DNA from: Mesostigma viride
Lineage: Eukaryota; Streptophyta; Mesostigmatophyceae; Mesostigmatales; Mesostigmataceae
Direction of reading: 5' to 3'
Length of the DNA: 64,000 nt
Assembly: GCA_009746045.1 (NCBI GenBank)
Contig: RPFO01000299.1
Span: 520,001-584,000 of the forward strand
Numbering within the stretch: position 1 is the stretch's first letter; each line of letters opens with the position of its first letter. The translations under genes were made by a program, and so were the position numbers. The notes beneath the pieces are model-generated. The model made no database searches, was not told the origin of the DNA, and saw only the letters and a program-made list of their open reading frames with translations. Below, piece after piece: positions 10,826 through 21,000 of the stretch.

Positions 10826-11555
10826 TGTCAGAAAATCTGGCACTGTTTGCCACGTGTGACAACTTTTTTTACTTCTGGACTACAATACTTTTTCATCCGT
10901 TGGTAGCGGGTGGCATTTATTTGTCACTTTAGCAATTAGGATGACATTTGACGTACTTTTGGTCAAGAACCTGATCGTTGGTAGCCAGGGAACCGAGTGT
11001 TACCCTTTGCAATTAGATCAGCTAACTCTTCACCGGAATTGTTTCTAAATATTTGCAATGTTTTGACGATGCTATGTAGAATTTGTGACGAATTTGTTTA
11101 GTCGACAGTTATCATATAAAAAGGTTGTGCCGAACGACAGTACAGCTCGAACATGTAGACACTCATCAGGGTGTCGGCACCTTTATCGAATATTCCTGAA
11201 CCTTATCTTCTCGATGATGCTCTAGAACATTCGAGACACCTTATCGGCATCTAGTTCACCTTATCGGCATCTTATCGACATCTTTTCAGCATCAATGCCT
11301 TGGTCGACACAAGATATAAAAACGTAATCTATTTTCTAATGAAATTTACCTTGTTGGTCCAACTCACACCCTTGTTGGGAATTCCTTGTTGGAAAGACCT
11401 TGTTGGTCGGAGTCGTCACCCTTGTTGGGTCGATTCCCTTGTTGGGAAGGCCTTGTTGGCCATGTCTTTTGTCACTACGCAATTTAATCATTAATACAAT
11501 ATATATTGAGGTCGAAACGGCTCAAAGATCTTTCCTCCTCCTCCGTAATTTAACA
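10826..11555 (+). repeat. Element E 3' LTR
   Basis: 730 bp, matching 8429-9158 in length and, by eye, in sequence. Followed by the CGTGG target copy. Confidence 0.92.
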
Positions 11556-11924
11556 CGTGGATCCCCTCCCCTGCGGATACAGGGGCACTCGCAGCACCAC
11601 GCTGCTGTACGAACCATCGGACAAGTGGCCCGATGAAGAGGTGTCCGACGACGTCGGGTCAGCCTCCATAGACTGATTGAAGCTCCTCGCCGCCCGCTCA
11701 ATCTCTGCCTGGGCGGCAAGCTCCGAGTCGGACGTTCCCGACGATGAAGACGTCGGAGTGCTGGACCGGCTCCTTGGTCGCATTGGAGCCTTACCCTTGT
11801 TCGCATTTGGGTTAGACATTTTTCAAAAAAAAACTGGAGGTAGAAAAATGGAATGGGTTGTTTTTGTTCGCGAAATGAACGCTCGTCGTTCTGTTGTGTG
11901 TATGTTTTTGGAGTTTTTAATGCA

Positions 11925-12303
11925 AGTTATGCAACACAAAGCTTGGAATGCTTGGGCACTGCCAAATGGCGTGTGTGTGCTTGAACGACGAGACACCTTG
12001 GCATTAGGATAATGTGGCACATATACTGCTGGCCAGCCGTCAACGATGGCTGGCCAGACTTTGCGTAAGTTAAACTAACTTACTGATCCTGGACGGACTA
12101 ACCTATCAGTTACAACCTGATCTAGTCAGTCCTAACATGACAACTACAGTCCCGGTACTGAGGTACCGGCTCATCACATACTGAGTACAGCCACGTGTCC
12201 ATGCCACGACTGTTCTAGCCCAGCACCGTCCCAGTACCCAATTGGGCGCCGGCGGTGCTGGCACGTGTCCACTTAGGCTACAGGCGGGAGACTTAGACTA
12301 ACT
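11925..12303 (-). repeat. Element A 5' LTR
   Basis: 379 bp, AGTTA...TAACT, matching 1683-2061. On the minus strand it is the upstream LTR. The sequence just inside (minus strand TGCATTAAAAACTCC, 11924 downward) is the primer-site position, but it does not resemble the usual methionine-tRNA primer. Bases 11820-11924 form the short untranslated leader of ORF1. Confidence 0.92.
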
Positions 12304-14555
12304 GCCATGATGACACCATGGGAGCCTGAATCCTCATCATTTACTATTCCTTGACATCCATGTACGTAGGCCAGCCATGATGACCCCAATAGAGCCTGAA
12401 TCCTCATCATTTACTATTCCTTGACATCAATGTACGTAGGCCAGCCATGATGACCCCAATGGAGCCTGAATCCTCATCATTAATTACATACATGCCATCC
12501 ATGTACGTAGGCCAGCCATGATGACACCATGGTAGCCTGAATCCTCATCATTAATTACATAAATGCCATTCATGTACGTAGACGGGCCATGATGACACCA
12601 TGGGAGCCTGAATCCTCATCATTTTGTTTATGAGACATCCATGTACGTAGGCCAGCCATGATGACACCAATGGAGCCTGAATCCTCATCATTAATTACAT
12701 ACATGCCATCCATGTACGTAGACGGGCCATGATGACACCATGGGAGCCTGAATCCTCATCATTAATTACATAAATGCCATTCATGTACGTACACGGGCAA
12801 TGATGACACCAATGGAGCCTGAATCCTCATCATTATATACATAAATGCCATCCATGTACGTACACGGGCAATGATGACACCATGGGAGCCTGAATCCTCA
12901 TCATTAATTACATAAATGCCATTCATGTACGTAGACGGGCCATGATGACACCATGGGAGCCTGAATCCTCATCATTTTGTTTATGAGACATCCATGCACG
13001 TAGGCCAGCCATGATGACACCAATGGAGCCTGAATCCTCATCATTAATTACATACATGCCATCCATGTACGTAGGCCAGCCATGATGACACCATGGGAGC
13101 CTGAATCCTCATCATTAATTACATAAATGCCATTCATGTACGTAGACGGGCCATGATGACACCATGGGAGCCTGAATCCTCATCATTTTGTTTATGAGAC
13201 ATCCATGTACGTAGGCCAGCCATGATGACACCAATGGAGCCTGAATCCTCATCATTAATTACATACATGCCATCCATGTACGTAGACGGGCCATGATGAC
13301 ACCAATGGAGCCTGAATCCTCATCATTAATTACATACATGCCATCCATGTACGTAGACAAGCCATGATGACACCATGGGAGCCTGAATCCTCATCATTTT
13401 TTTTTCTTTGACATCCATGTACATACGTAGGCCAGCCATGATGACACCAATGGAGCCTGAATCCTCATCATTAATTACATAAATGCCAACCATGTACGTA
13501 GGCCAGCCATGATGACACCATGGGAGCCTGAATCCTGATCATTTTGTTTATGAGACATCCATGTACGTAGGCCAGCCATGATGACACCAATGGAGCCTGA
13601 ATCCTCATCATTAATTACATACATGCCATCCATGTACGTAGGCCAGCCATGATGACACCATGGGAGCCTGAATCCTCATCATTAATTACATAAATGCCAT
13701 TCATGTACGTAGACGGGCCATGATGACACCATGGGAGCCTGAATCCTCATCATTTTGTTTATGAGACATCCATGTACGTAGGCCAGCCATGATGACACCA
13801 ATGGAGCCTGAATCCTCATCATTAATTACATACATGCCATCCATGTACGTAGACGGGCCATGATGACACCAATGGAGCCTGAATCCTCATCATTAATTAC
13901 ATACATGCCATCCATGTACGTAGACAAGCCATGATGACACCATGGGAGCCTGAATCCTCATCATTAATTACATAAATGCCAACCATGTAGGTAGGCCAGC
14001 CATGATGACACCATGGGAGCCTGAATCCTCATCATTTTTTTTTCTTTGACATCCATGTACATACGTAGGCCAGCCATGATGACACCAATGGAGCCTGAAT
14101 CCTCATCATTAATTACATAAATGCCAACCATGTACGTAGGCCAGCCATGATGACACCATGGGAGCCTGAATCCTGATCATTTTTTTTTCTTTGACATCCA
14201 TGTACGTAGGCCAGCCATGATGACACCATGGGAGCCTGAATCCTCATCATTAATTTCATACATGCCAACAACACGTAGACGGGCCATAATGACACCACGG
14301 GAGCCTGAATCCTGATCATTTTTTTTTCTTTGACATCCATGTACGTAGGCCAGCCATGATGACACCATGGGAGCCTGAATCCTCATCATTTTTTTTCTGA
14401 GACATCCATGTACGTAGACAGGCCATGATGACACCATGGGAGCCTGAATCCTCATCATTAATTACATAAATGCCATCCATGTACGTAGACGGGCCATGAT
14501 GACACCATGGGAGCCTGATTCCTCATCATTATGTAATTACATACATGCCATCCAT
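12304..14555 (+). repeat. 70-bp satellite array, forward orientation
   Basis: Over 30 units of 69-74 bp. Each contains GTACGTAG, a G/C-rich GGCCAGCC or GACGGGCC, ATGATGACACCATGG and GCCTGAATCCTCATCATT, and ends in a variable AT-rich linker (TAATTACATAAATGCC, TTTGTTTATGAGACATCC or T-run TTCTTTGACATCC). Linker types recur in a set order, for example at about 12556, 12906, 13120 and 13686, which is a higher-order repeat. ATGATGA and TCATCAT within the unit are inverted partners. Short open frames here are artefacts. Confidence 0.93.
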
Positions 14556-16235
14556 TTATGTAACTAATGATGAGGATTCAGGCTCCCATTTGGTCATCAT
14601 GGCTTGTCTACGTACATGGATGGCATGTATGTAATTAATGATGAGGATTCAGGCTCCCATGGTGTCATCATGGCTTGTCTACGTACATGGATGGCGATTT
14701 TGTAATTAATGATGAGGATTTAGGCTCCTGGCATGGGGTCATCATGGCCCGTCTACGTACATGGATGGCATTTATGTAATTAATGATGAGGATTTAGGCT
14801 CCTGGCATGGGGTCATCATGGCCCGTCTACGTACATGGATGGCATTTATGTAATTAATGATGAGGATTCAGGCTCCCATGGTGTCATCATGGCTTGTCTA
14901 CCTACATGGTTGGCATTTATGTAACCTGAATCCTCTCATAAAAAAAATGATGAGGATTCAGGCTGAGTCCATTGGTGTCATCATGGCTGGCCTACGTACA
15001 TGGATGTCAAGGAATAGTAAATGATGAGGATTCAGGCTCCCATGGTGTCATCATGGCTGGCCTACGTACATGGATGGCATGTATGTAATTAATGATGAGG
15101 ATTCAGGCTCCATTGGTGTCATCATGGCTGGCCTACGTATGTACATGGATGTCAAAGAAAAAAAAAACGATGAGGATTCAGGCTCCCATGGTGTCATCAT
15201 TGCCCGTGTATGTACATGGTTGGCATTTATGTAATTAATGATGAGGATTCAGGCTCCATTGGTGTCATCATGGCCCGTCTACGTACATGGATGGCATGTA
15301 TGTAATTAATGATGAGGATTCAGGCTCCATTGGTGTCATCATGGCTGGCCTACGTATGTACATGGATGTCAAAGAAAAATAAATGATGAGGATTCAGGCT
15401 CCCATGGTGTCATCATGGCCCGTGTACGTACATGGATGTCAAGGAATAGTAAATGATGAGGATTCAGGCTCCCATGGTGTCATCATGGCCCGTCTACGTA
15501 CATGGATGGCGATTTTGTAATTAATGATGAGGATTTAGGCTCCCAGGGTGTCATCATGGCCCGTCTACGTACATGGATGGCATTTATGTATTTAATGATG
15601 AGGATTCAGGCTCCCATGGTGTCATCATGGCCCGTCCACGTACATGGATGTCAAGGAATAGTAAATGATGAGGATTCAGGCTCCCATGGGGTCATCATGG
15701 CTTGTCTACGTACATGGTTGGCATTTATGTAATTAATGAGGAGGATTCAGGCTCCCATGGTGTCTCCATGGCTGCCAGGCCTAAGTACATGGATGGCCTT
15801 TATGTAAGTAATGATGAGGATTCAGGCTCCCATGGTGTCATCATGGCCCGTCTACGTACATGGTTGGCATTTATGTAATTAATGAGGAGGATTCAGGCTC
15901 CCATGGTGTCATCATGGCCCGTCTACGTACATGGATGTCAAGGAATAGTAAATGATGAGGATTCAGGCTCCCATGGTGTCATCATGGCCCGTCTACGTAC
16001 ATGGATGTCAAGGAATAGTAAATGATGAGGATTCAGGCTCCCATGGTGTCTCCATGGCCCGTCTACGTACATGAATGGCAAGTATGTAATTAATGATGAG
16101 GATTCAGGCTCCCATGGTGTCATCATGGCTGGCCTACGTACATGAATGGCATTTATGTAATTAATGATGAGGATTCAGGCTCCCATGGGGTCATCATGGC
16201 CCGTCTACGTACATGGATGGCATTTTTGTATATAA
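14556..16235 (-). repeat. 70-bp satellite array, inverted orientation
   Basis: The same units as upstream, reversed (ATGATGAGGATTCAGG...CTACGTACATGG). The switch lies near 14540-14575, where a TAATTACATACATGCCATCC linker runs into ATTTATGTAACTAATGATGAGG. About 24 units. The array is cut at TATAA (16231-16235) by element B and resumes at 22691. Confidence 0.92.
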
Positions 16236-16717
16236 AGTTGGTTGGAGACCCATCTAGGGTCCACATGGGTCCTCAGAGATAGAGGATCTTGTACAGATTA
16301 CTACAATATACTTTATTGTAGTATTGGGCCAATGGCTGTACTTCACTAGTACTCGCCAATGGGATAACGCCACGTAGAATATGTGGGCGTCTCCCAGGCC
16401 TCCACGTCACCGGCTGGTCAAGGGCCGGTGTAGTACTGTCAATAGGACTGAGCCGACTATCGGCCTATTATGTATGCGCATCTGCCTTGGTACCTCCTAG
16501 AGGATTCTAGAAGTATCTAACACGCGGCATGCACTGAACTACACGGAATGCATGTCCACGTAGGATATTCAGCAAGACTGATGAAGGTGCCAAGCGCAAT
16601 AGAATATATGCGCAACGAAGACGAATTATGCAGCAACGACAATAACGTATGAGAACAATAAACACAACGTTCATTTCATGCTTTCTGATTTACATCGCAT
16701 TCCATTTATTTGCAACT
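16236..16717 (+). repeat. Element B 5' LTR
   Basis: 482 bp, AGTTG...CAACT ends. Near the 3' end is AATAAA (about 16657), a possible polyadenylation signal. The sequence just inside, TGTATTCATTGCAATG, is the primer-site position and does not match the usual methionine-tRNA primer. Confidence 0.93.
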
Positions 16718-16730
16718 TGTATTCATTGCA

Positions 16731-17972
16731 ATGTCTTCGGACGACAATCTTTCAGAGCAGAGGTCTGGCCCTGGTGAGCACGGACCGGCTCAATTTTCTG
16801 TCGACCCTGGCCCAGGCGAGCACAGGGATGACAATAAGAATATGTCCGACCAGCCCCGGGAGGAGGGCTGCGGGCAGGGAAGTACTAGTAGTGACAACCA
16901 GCGTGCGCGTGATAAAGTGCTTCGGCGGGAGACCTTGCTTCAAGAGGCGAAGCTGCTGTCGGCAATCAAGAAATGGGTTCCAGCCCCGCTGGTGCCTGGT
17001 GCTATTCAAGCAGACCGGGATCGCTTTGTAAGCTCTCTTGGGCCGTTTTTCCGCAGGCTCGCGGGCAACCGAGACATCATTCCGGACTGGCTGGAGTTTC
17101 TTCGTGGAACCCCGCTGGGAGACCGCGAGAAAAACCACCCAGAGTGGATTTCGCTGCTGGATAGAGCACAGCGTCTGCGGTGGTCGCCGTTCGAGTTTCT
17201 GCGCCGAGCGAGGGAGACTTTTCTTCGTTCTATCACTGCCAAAACCTGCGACGAGATCGAGGAATTTGTAGATGCAAAGCCGAAGCCCGGGCAGACCATC
17301 ATCGAGCACCTCAACTCTTACTACGACATGCTGGAGAAGCAGGGGCTCCGGTGGCCTGACGAGGCGGTGAATCTCCGATGGATCCAAAACTGTGCTCTGT
17401 CCGAATCCGAGAAGCGGAATTTGGTCGCCAACTGCCGCGGTTACCTGTGCGACACTCACCGATGCAGAGCTCACCTCAAGGAGCTCCTGACGAATCAAAC
17501 CCGTGTTTCCAGAGAAGGAGGTGCCGCGGAGGTGCCTCGTGTCGCCATGGTGATGGAGCAGCAACGGGAAATCTTCTGCTACAACTGCGGGCAGCCCGGG
17601 CACACACGCCGCGCATGTAAGGGTAAGGTTGTCGCTAATTCTGAGTCCTTCCCTCCCTGCACTTTCTGTAATAGGACTAACCATCTGGCTAAGGATTGCT
17701 ACTTTCGCAAGTGCAAGTCTTGTGGCAATTCTGGACATGATGCGTCTGCCTGCAGGAGCAAGGCGGGCGCTGGACCCAAGGATACCCAGATGGAGGTCCT
17801 CAAGCTGCTGCAGCAGATCTCCCAAGCCGTCAAGAGCGGTGCCCTTCGTGGTGGCGACGCTTCTCAGCCGCGTGGTGGTGACGCTTCCCAGCCGCGTGGT
17901 GGTGATGCTTCTCAGCCGCGGGGTGGCAATACCTCTCGTGGCCGCAAGAGGAAGCAGCAGCAGAAAAACTAG
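16731..17972 (+). CDS. Element B gag with three zinc knuckles
   Basis: The start MSSDDNLSEQRSGPG at 16731 is preferred over an ATG at 16710, which lies inside the LTR. About 413 residues. The middle has a classic retrotransposon gag core (RRARETFLRSI, CDEIEEFVDAK, IIEHLNSYYDMLEKQGL, LRWIQNCALSESEKRNLV). Three CCHC knuckles follow: CYNCGQPGHTRRAC, CTFCNRTNHLAKDC and CKSCGNSGHDASAC. The C-terminus holds four RGGDASQP-type repeats and a basic tail. It ends CAG AAA AAC TAG. The pol frame lies one base back and is open across this stop, so a -1 shift on the A-rich stretch, or reinitiation at 18011, would give pol. Role: particle formation and RNA packaging. Confidence 0.88.
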   Translation: MSSDDNLSEQRSGPGEHGPAQFSVDPGPGEHRDDNKNMSDQPREEGCGQGSTSSDNQRARDKVLRRETLLQEAKLLSAIKKWVPAPLVPGAIQADRDRFVSSLGPFFRRLAGNRDIIPDWLEFLRGTPLGDREKNHPEWISLLDRAQRLRWSPFEFLRRARETFLRSITAKTCDEIEEFVDAKPKPGQTIIEHLNSYYDMLEKQGLRWPDEAVNLRWIQNCALSESEKRNLVANCRGYLCDTHRCRAHLKELLTNQTRVSREGGAAEVPRVAMVMEQQREIFCYNCGQPGHTRRACKGKVVANSESFPPCTFCNRTNHLAKDCYFRKCKSCGNSGHDASACRSKAGAGPKDTQMEVLKLLQQISQAVKSGALRGGDASQPRGGDASQPRGGDASQPRGGNTSRGRKRKQQQKN

Positions 17973-18010
17973 ATGATCCTCTCTGTTTATATAACCCCTA
18001 CAGCGTCCTT

Positions 18011-21000
18011 ATGGATGCTGATGAGAGTGGACTCATGGCAGATGAGGCCTGCCAGGTGGTAGGGGCTCCAGCAGTAACCCCTACTGACCGTAAAGCTGCC
18101 CCAGTGAGCAGCAGTAAAAGTGCCCCTGTTTGTGGCATTCCTATCCATGCCTGGAATAAAAAGAGTACCCCAGAGGGAACTCTTCCTGTAAATAATACAT
18201 GTGGATCTGCTCCTGGTTGTAGACAGATGCCACATGGTGTTGCCCAGGTGAGCAACGTATCTGTGAACAATACATGTGGTGCAGCTCCTGTTTGTAGCCA
18301 AGCACCCATTGATATTGTTAACAGTCAAGCTCCTCAGAGCAATAATCCTTGTTATATTGATAATAAAAACTTGGACTCTTGCTCTGCCAGGAACGTGGAT
18401 GCCCGTCCATGTCCTGAAGAGCCTGAGCCTAATGATTGTATTAATCTTAGGACTCTGGCTAAGAGTTTGCATGATGCCTGTGGCCATGGAAACAATGCCA
18501 TTAGGCTTGTTCAAGCCATTAATAACAAGGCTCTCTGGCAGGCTTATCAAGATGTCAGAGAACATTGTGTGTGCCAATTGTGTGCTAACAAGCCTTCCAA
18601 ACGTCATGCAAAGCATCCTGCAGATGGTAGGGGTAATCTACAAGCTGATATCCTCTACTTCACCAATTACAGGCAATTGCCTTACTTGGTGGCTGTGGAT
18701 GAATGGTCAGGCTACATTGGAATTGAACCTATGGCAGCAGGGGATGAGAATACTCTCCATGCCGCAGTTCTTGTTATTCTGCAGAAGTTTGCAGTTATTC
18801 ATAAGCTGCAGATGGACTTGCAGTTTAACTGCCTGACCAAATACTCTGATCTGCCTTTCCTAAGGATTGTGGGTCGTGAAGATCACCAAGCCCAAGGCAA
18901 GGTTGACAGATATATACAGGAGCTTAAGAAGTTGGTAATATCCGGGGACTATCCTGAGATGTTTAAACCAACTTTTGCTGTCAGGTGTTTGGGTGCTGCA
19001 AAAGTGGAAAACACCATGAACAACCGTTTTCATACTATCAAGGTGCGTGGTGTTCCACGGCTGGTCTCACCTCGTGGACTAGCAGGTGGCCTCTACCCTG
19101 ATGACATCATGCAGGCATGGAGTAAGCAGAGGTGGGCACAGTATGCTCATCTCTGTGAAAAGGATAAACAGAGAGGAGAATCATTAAAATTTGAGGTGGG
19201 AGACCAGGTGATCTTCCACAAAGAAAATGCTCCTGGTAAACGTGGTTATTGGCAGGGTCCAGGGACCATAACCTCAGTTGACCTGGAGATGAAAACTGCT
19301 GATGTGGTCTGGAATGGGACCACTTATCATCTGGCTTGGAATAGATTGAAGAGAGATCCAATGAACGTTCAAGAAAATCCCCTGGAAATTATGGCCCCTG
19401 AAGAGGCACTTGGATCTCCCAATCTTTCCTGTCCACCTTTGGCCAGTGAACAGGCTGGACTCCAACTACCAGAAAGGGCGGCCTCCCATCAACTGGAGCC
19501 TACTACTCAGCAAGCTCAGCCTAAGACATTGACTGGGATATCACAGGATGATATGGATGAAGCTGACTTGTTGGATAATAGGGTGTCTGATCAGCACCGG
19601 AAGCTCCGGCCGTTGGAACATGGGCTTGAGACCCCTGGGCAGGTGGATAACATATTTCAGTCTGAACAGCCAAAGCTTGGATCCAATTACCCTGGTAATA
19701 AGCCATTGCCCTTGGAGACTGATGGGATTCCAGCCCAAGGAAGACAAGCTGAGGAGGGGTTGTCCAGGTTGAACACTCAGCTCGGCAAGAGAGGCAATCC
19801 TCAAGAGCTTCGGGATATTGTAAAGAAGCTCAAGCCCTCACTAAAGATTGCCAAAATAACTTCTCTTCTAGAGAAGGGCATGGACCTTGATGGCTTTGAT
19901 GTGGATACCAAAGCAGAGGTCTCTGTCACCTCGCCCTTTAATGCTTTGCTGGATAAGTATTCCCTTGAACCCAGTCCATGGACTATTGTCCAAGACTTTG
20001 CGGGTAACACTGATCATCAAGTTCTTGGGAATATCACTATCCCATTCTTGGGTGAGTCTTTGACACTTTGTGTTGTTGATGGCTATAAGGGACCCACTCT
20101 CATTGGCCAGCCATTCTTGGTGACTCCCGGTGTTACCATTGTTGATGGCCCCAATAACACAAAGAGTCTCCTAAAAACCCATTGTGACCCAATTCCTCTG
20201 GAATCATTCAGATGTCTCTTGCCTCTTGAAATGTTCCAGAAGGCAAATTGGAAGACCGCCTGTGTCGGTTCAATAAAAGGAGCAGAATGGGGAAGGGATA
20301 TACCCCCAGCTTCTGAGCTGGTAGAACCCGCCCAGCTCAGTGTGACTTCTCTTGGTCTCACAAAAAGGTCATTTGCTGCTCATAGCCCCATGTCCTTTGA
20401 TGATGTAGACCTGGATTGTCACACTTTCGCTGGCCTTGAGGCCTGGCGAGTAGCATTGGCGCGTGCGCTCCAGGAGTGGCAAACGCTGGATGTTTTTGAA
20501 GGCATTTCAGAACCTCCACCCAATGCTCAAATGCTTCAGTTGCGTTTTGTATGCAAGATGAAGAGCAAGCTTGGTGAGCCTCCCATACCAAACGCACGTC
20601 CAGTCGTGACCCAGTTCCATGGTACTACAGACTTTGATAAGGAGGAGCTGTACACTCCTGGCCTGTCACATCCTGTTCTCAGGCTTATTCTTAGTCTGTA
20701 CCTTGGTGCTTTGGACTATGGCTTGGATTATGGAGCAGAAATTGATGACTTCACCAGGGCCTTTTTGCATGGTGATCCTCAGGTGGCCAGAGCCACTTGG
20801 CAAGCTCAAAGACCCTGTTGTGTTAAGACCCCAGCATGCTGGATAGCTGAAGTAGGTCATCCCTACATGCAGCCTAAAGTGGGCTGGGAAGGACTGGTCA
20901 GCAGTCCAGTCATCTGGTATGAAACCATTGCTCCTGCCATCCAGGAGAGATGTCAGATGCAACAATCTCATCTTGCTTATTGTCTCTTTGTGGGGCAATC

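Larger units (their letters stand above)
8429..11555 (+). mobile_element. Nested gag-only copia-like LTR element (element E)
   Basis: Two 730-bp LTRs (8429-9158, 10826-11555), starting TGTCAG and ending TTAACA, look identical by eye. Target copies CGTGG lie at 8424-8428 and 11556-11560. A methionine-tRNA-type primer site follows the left LTR and a purine tract precedes the right one. The 1.67-kb interior encodes gag with a zinc knuckle and no integrase, RT or protease, so the element is non-autonomous and needs a helper. It inserted into ORF1 of element A after A was in place, in opposite orientation. Confidence 0.93.
7002..11819 (-). pseudogene. Element A first ORF (basic coiled coil), split by nested element
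   Basis: The ORF starts at 11819 (MSNPNANKGKAPMRPRSRSS), runs to 11556, is interrupted by the nested element 8429-11555, and resumes at 8428 to end at 7002. Joining the two parts across one CGTGG target copy keeps the frame, giving about 560 residues. Sequence seen: a Ser/Thr-rich N-terminus, then long Arg/Lys/Glu/Ala helices (REAQKRMETFNADKQRRQAR and neighbours) likely to form coiled coil, then a basic, Ser-rich tail. No match to a named family is recognised. Its place upstream of the gag core suggests an extra gag-like or nucleic-acid-binding protein. The stop overlaps the next ATG. The interruption makes this copy non-functional. Confidence 0.7.
1683..12303 (-). mobile_element. Element A: LTR retrotransposon with IN-PR-RT order
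   Basis: Two directly repeated 379-bp LTRs (1683-2061 and 11925-12303) bound the element, with GCCAT target copies at 1678-1682 and 12304-12308. The LTRs start AGTTA and end TAACT and look identical by eye, so the insertion is young. Reading the minus strand from 12303: LTR, leader, a basic coiled-coil ORF, gag-like core, zinc knuckle, integrase, retropepsin-like domain, RT, RNase H, purine tract, LTR. RT and RNase H are of copia type, but the protease-like domain follows integrase. A 3.1-kb element is nested at 8429-11555. Coding frames change at several points, some at homopolymer runs. The domain order and termini match element B. Confidence 0.9.

Noticed and set aside
14113-14458. Repeated short ORFs such as those reading MMRIQAPMVSSWP
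   Set aside because: They are satellite units read in frame and occur wherever the unit occurs.
12304-16230. CRISPR-like look of regular repeats with variable linkers
   Set aside because: Eukaryotic context, linkers fall into a few recurring classes, units run in both orientations, and no cas genes. It is satellite DNA.
16752-17825. 357-residue minus-strand frame
   Set aside because: Antisense shadow of element B gag, which has clear zinc knuckles on the plus strand.
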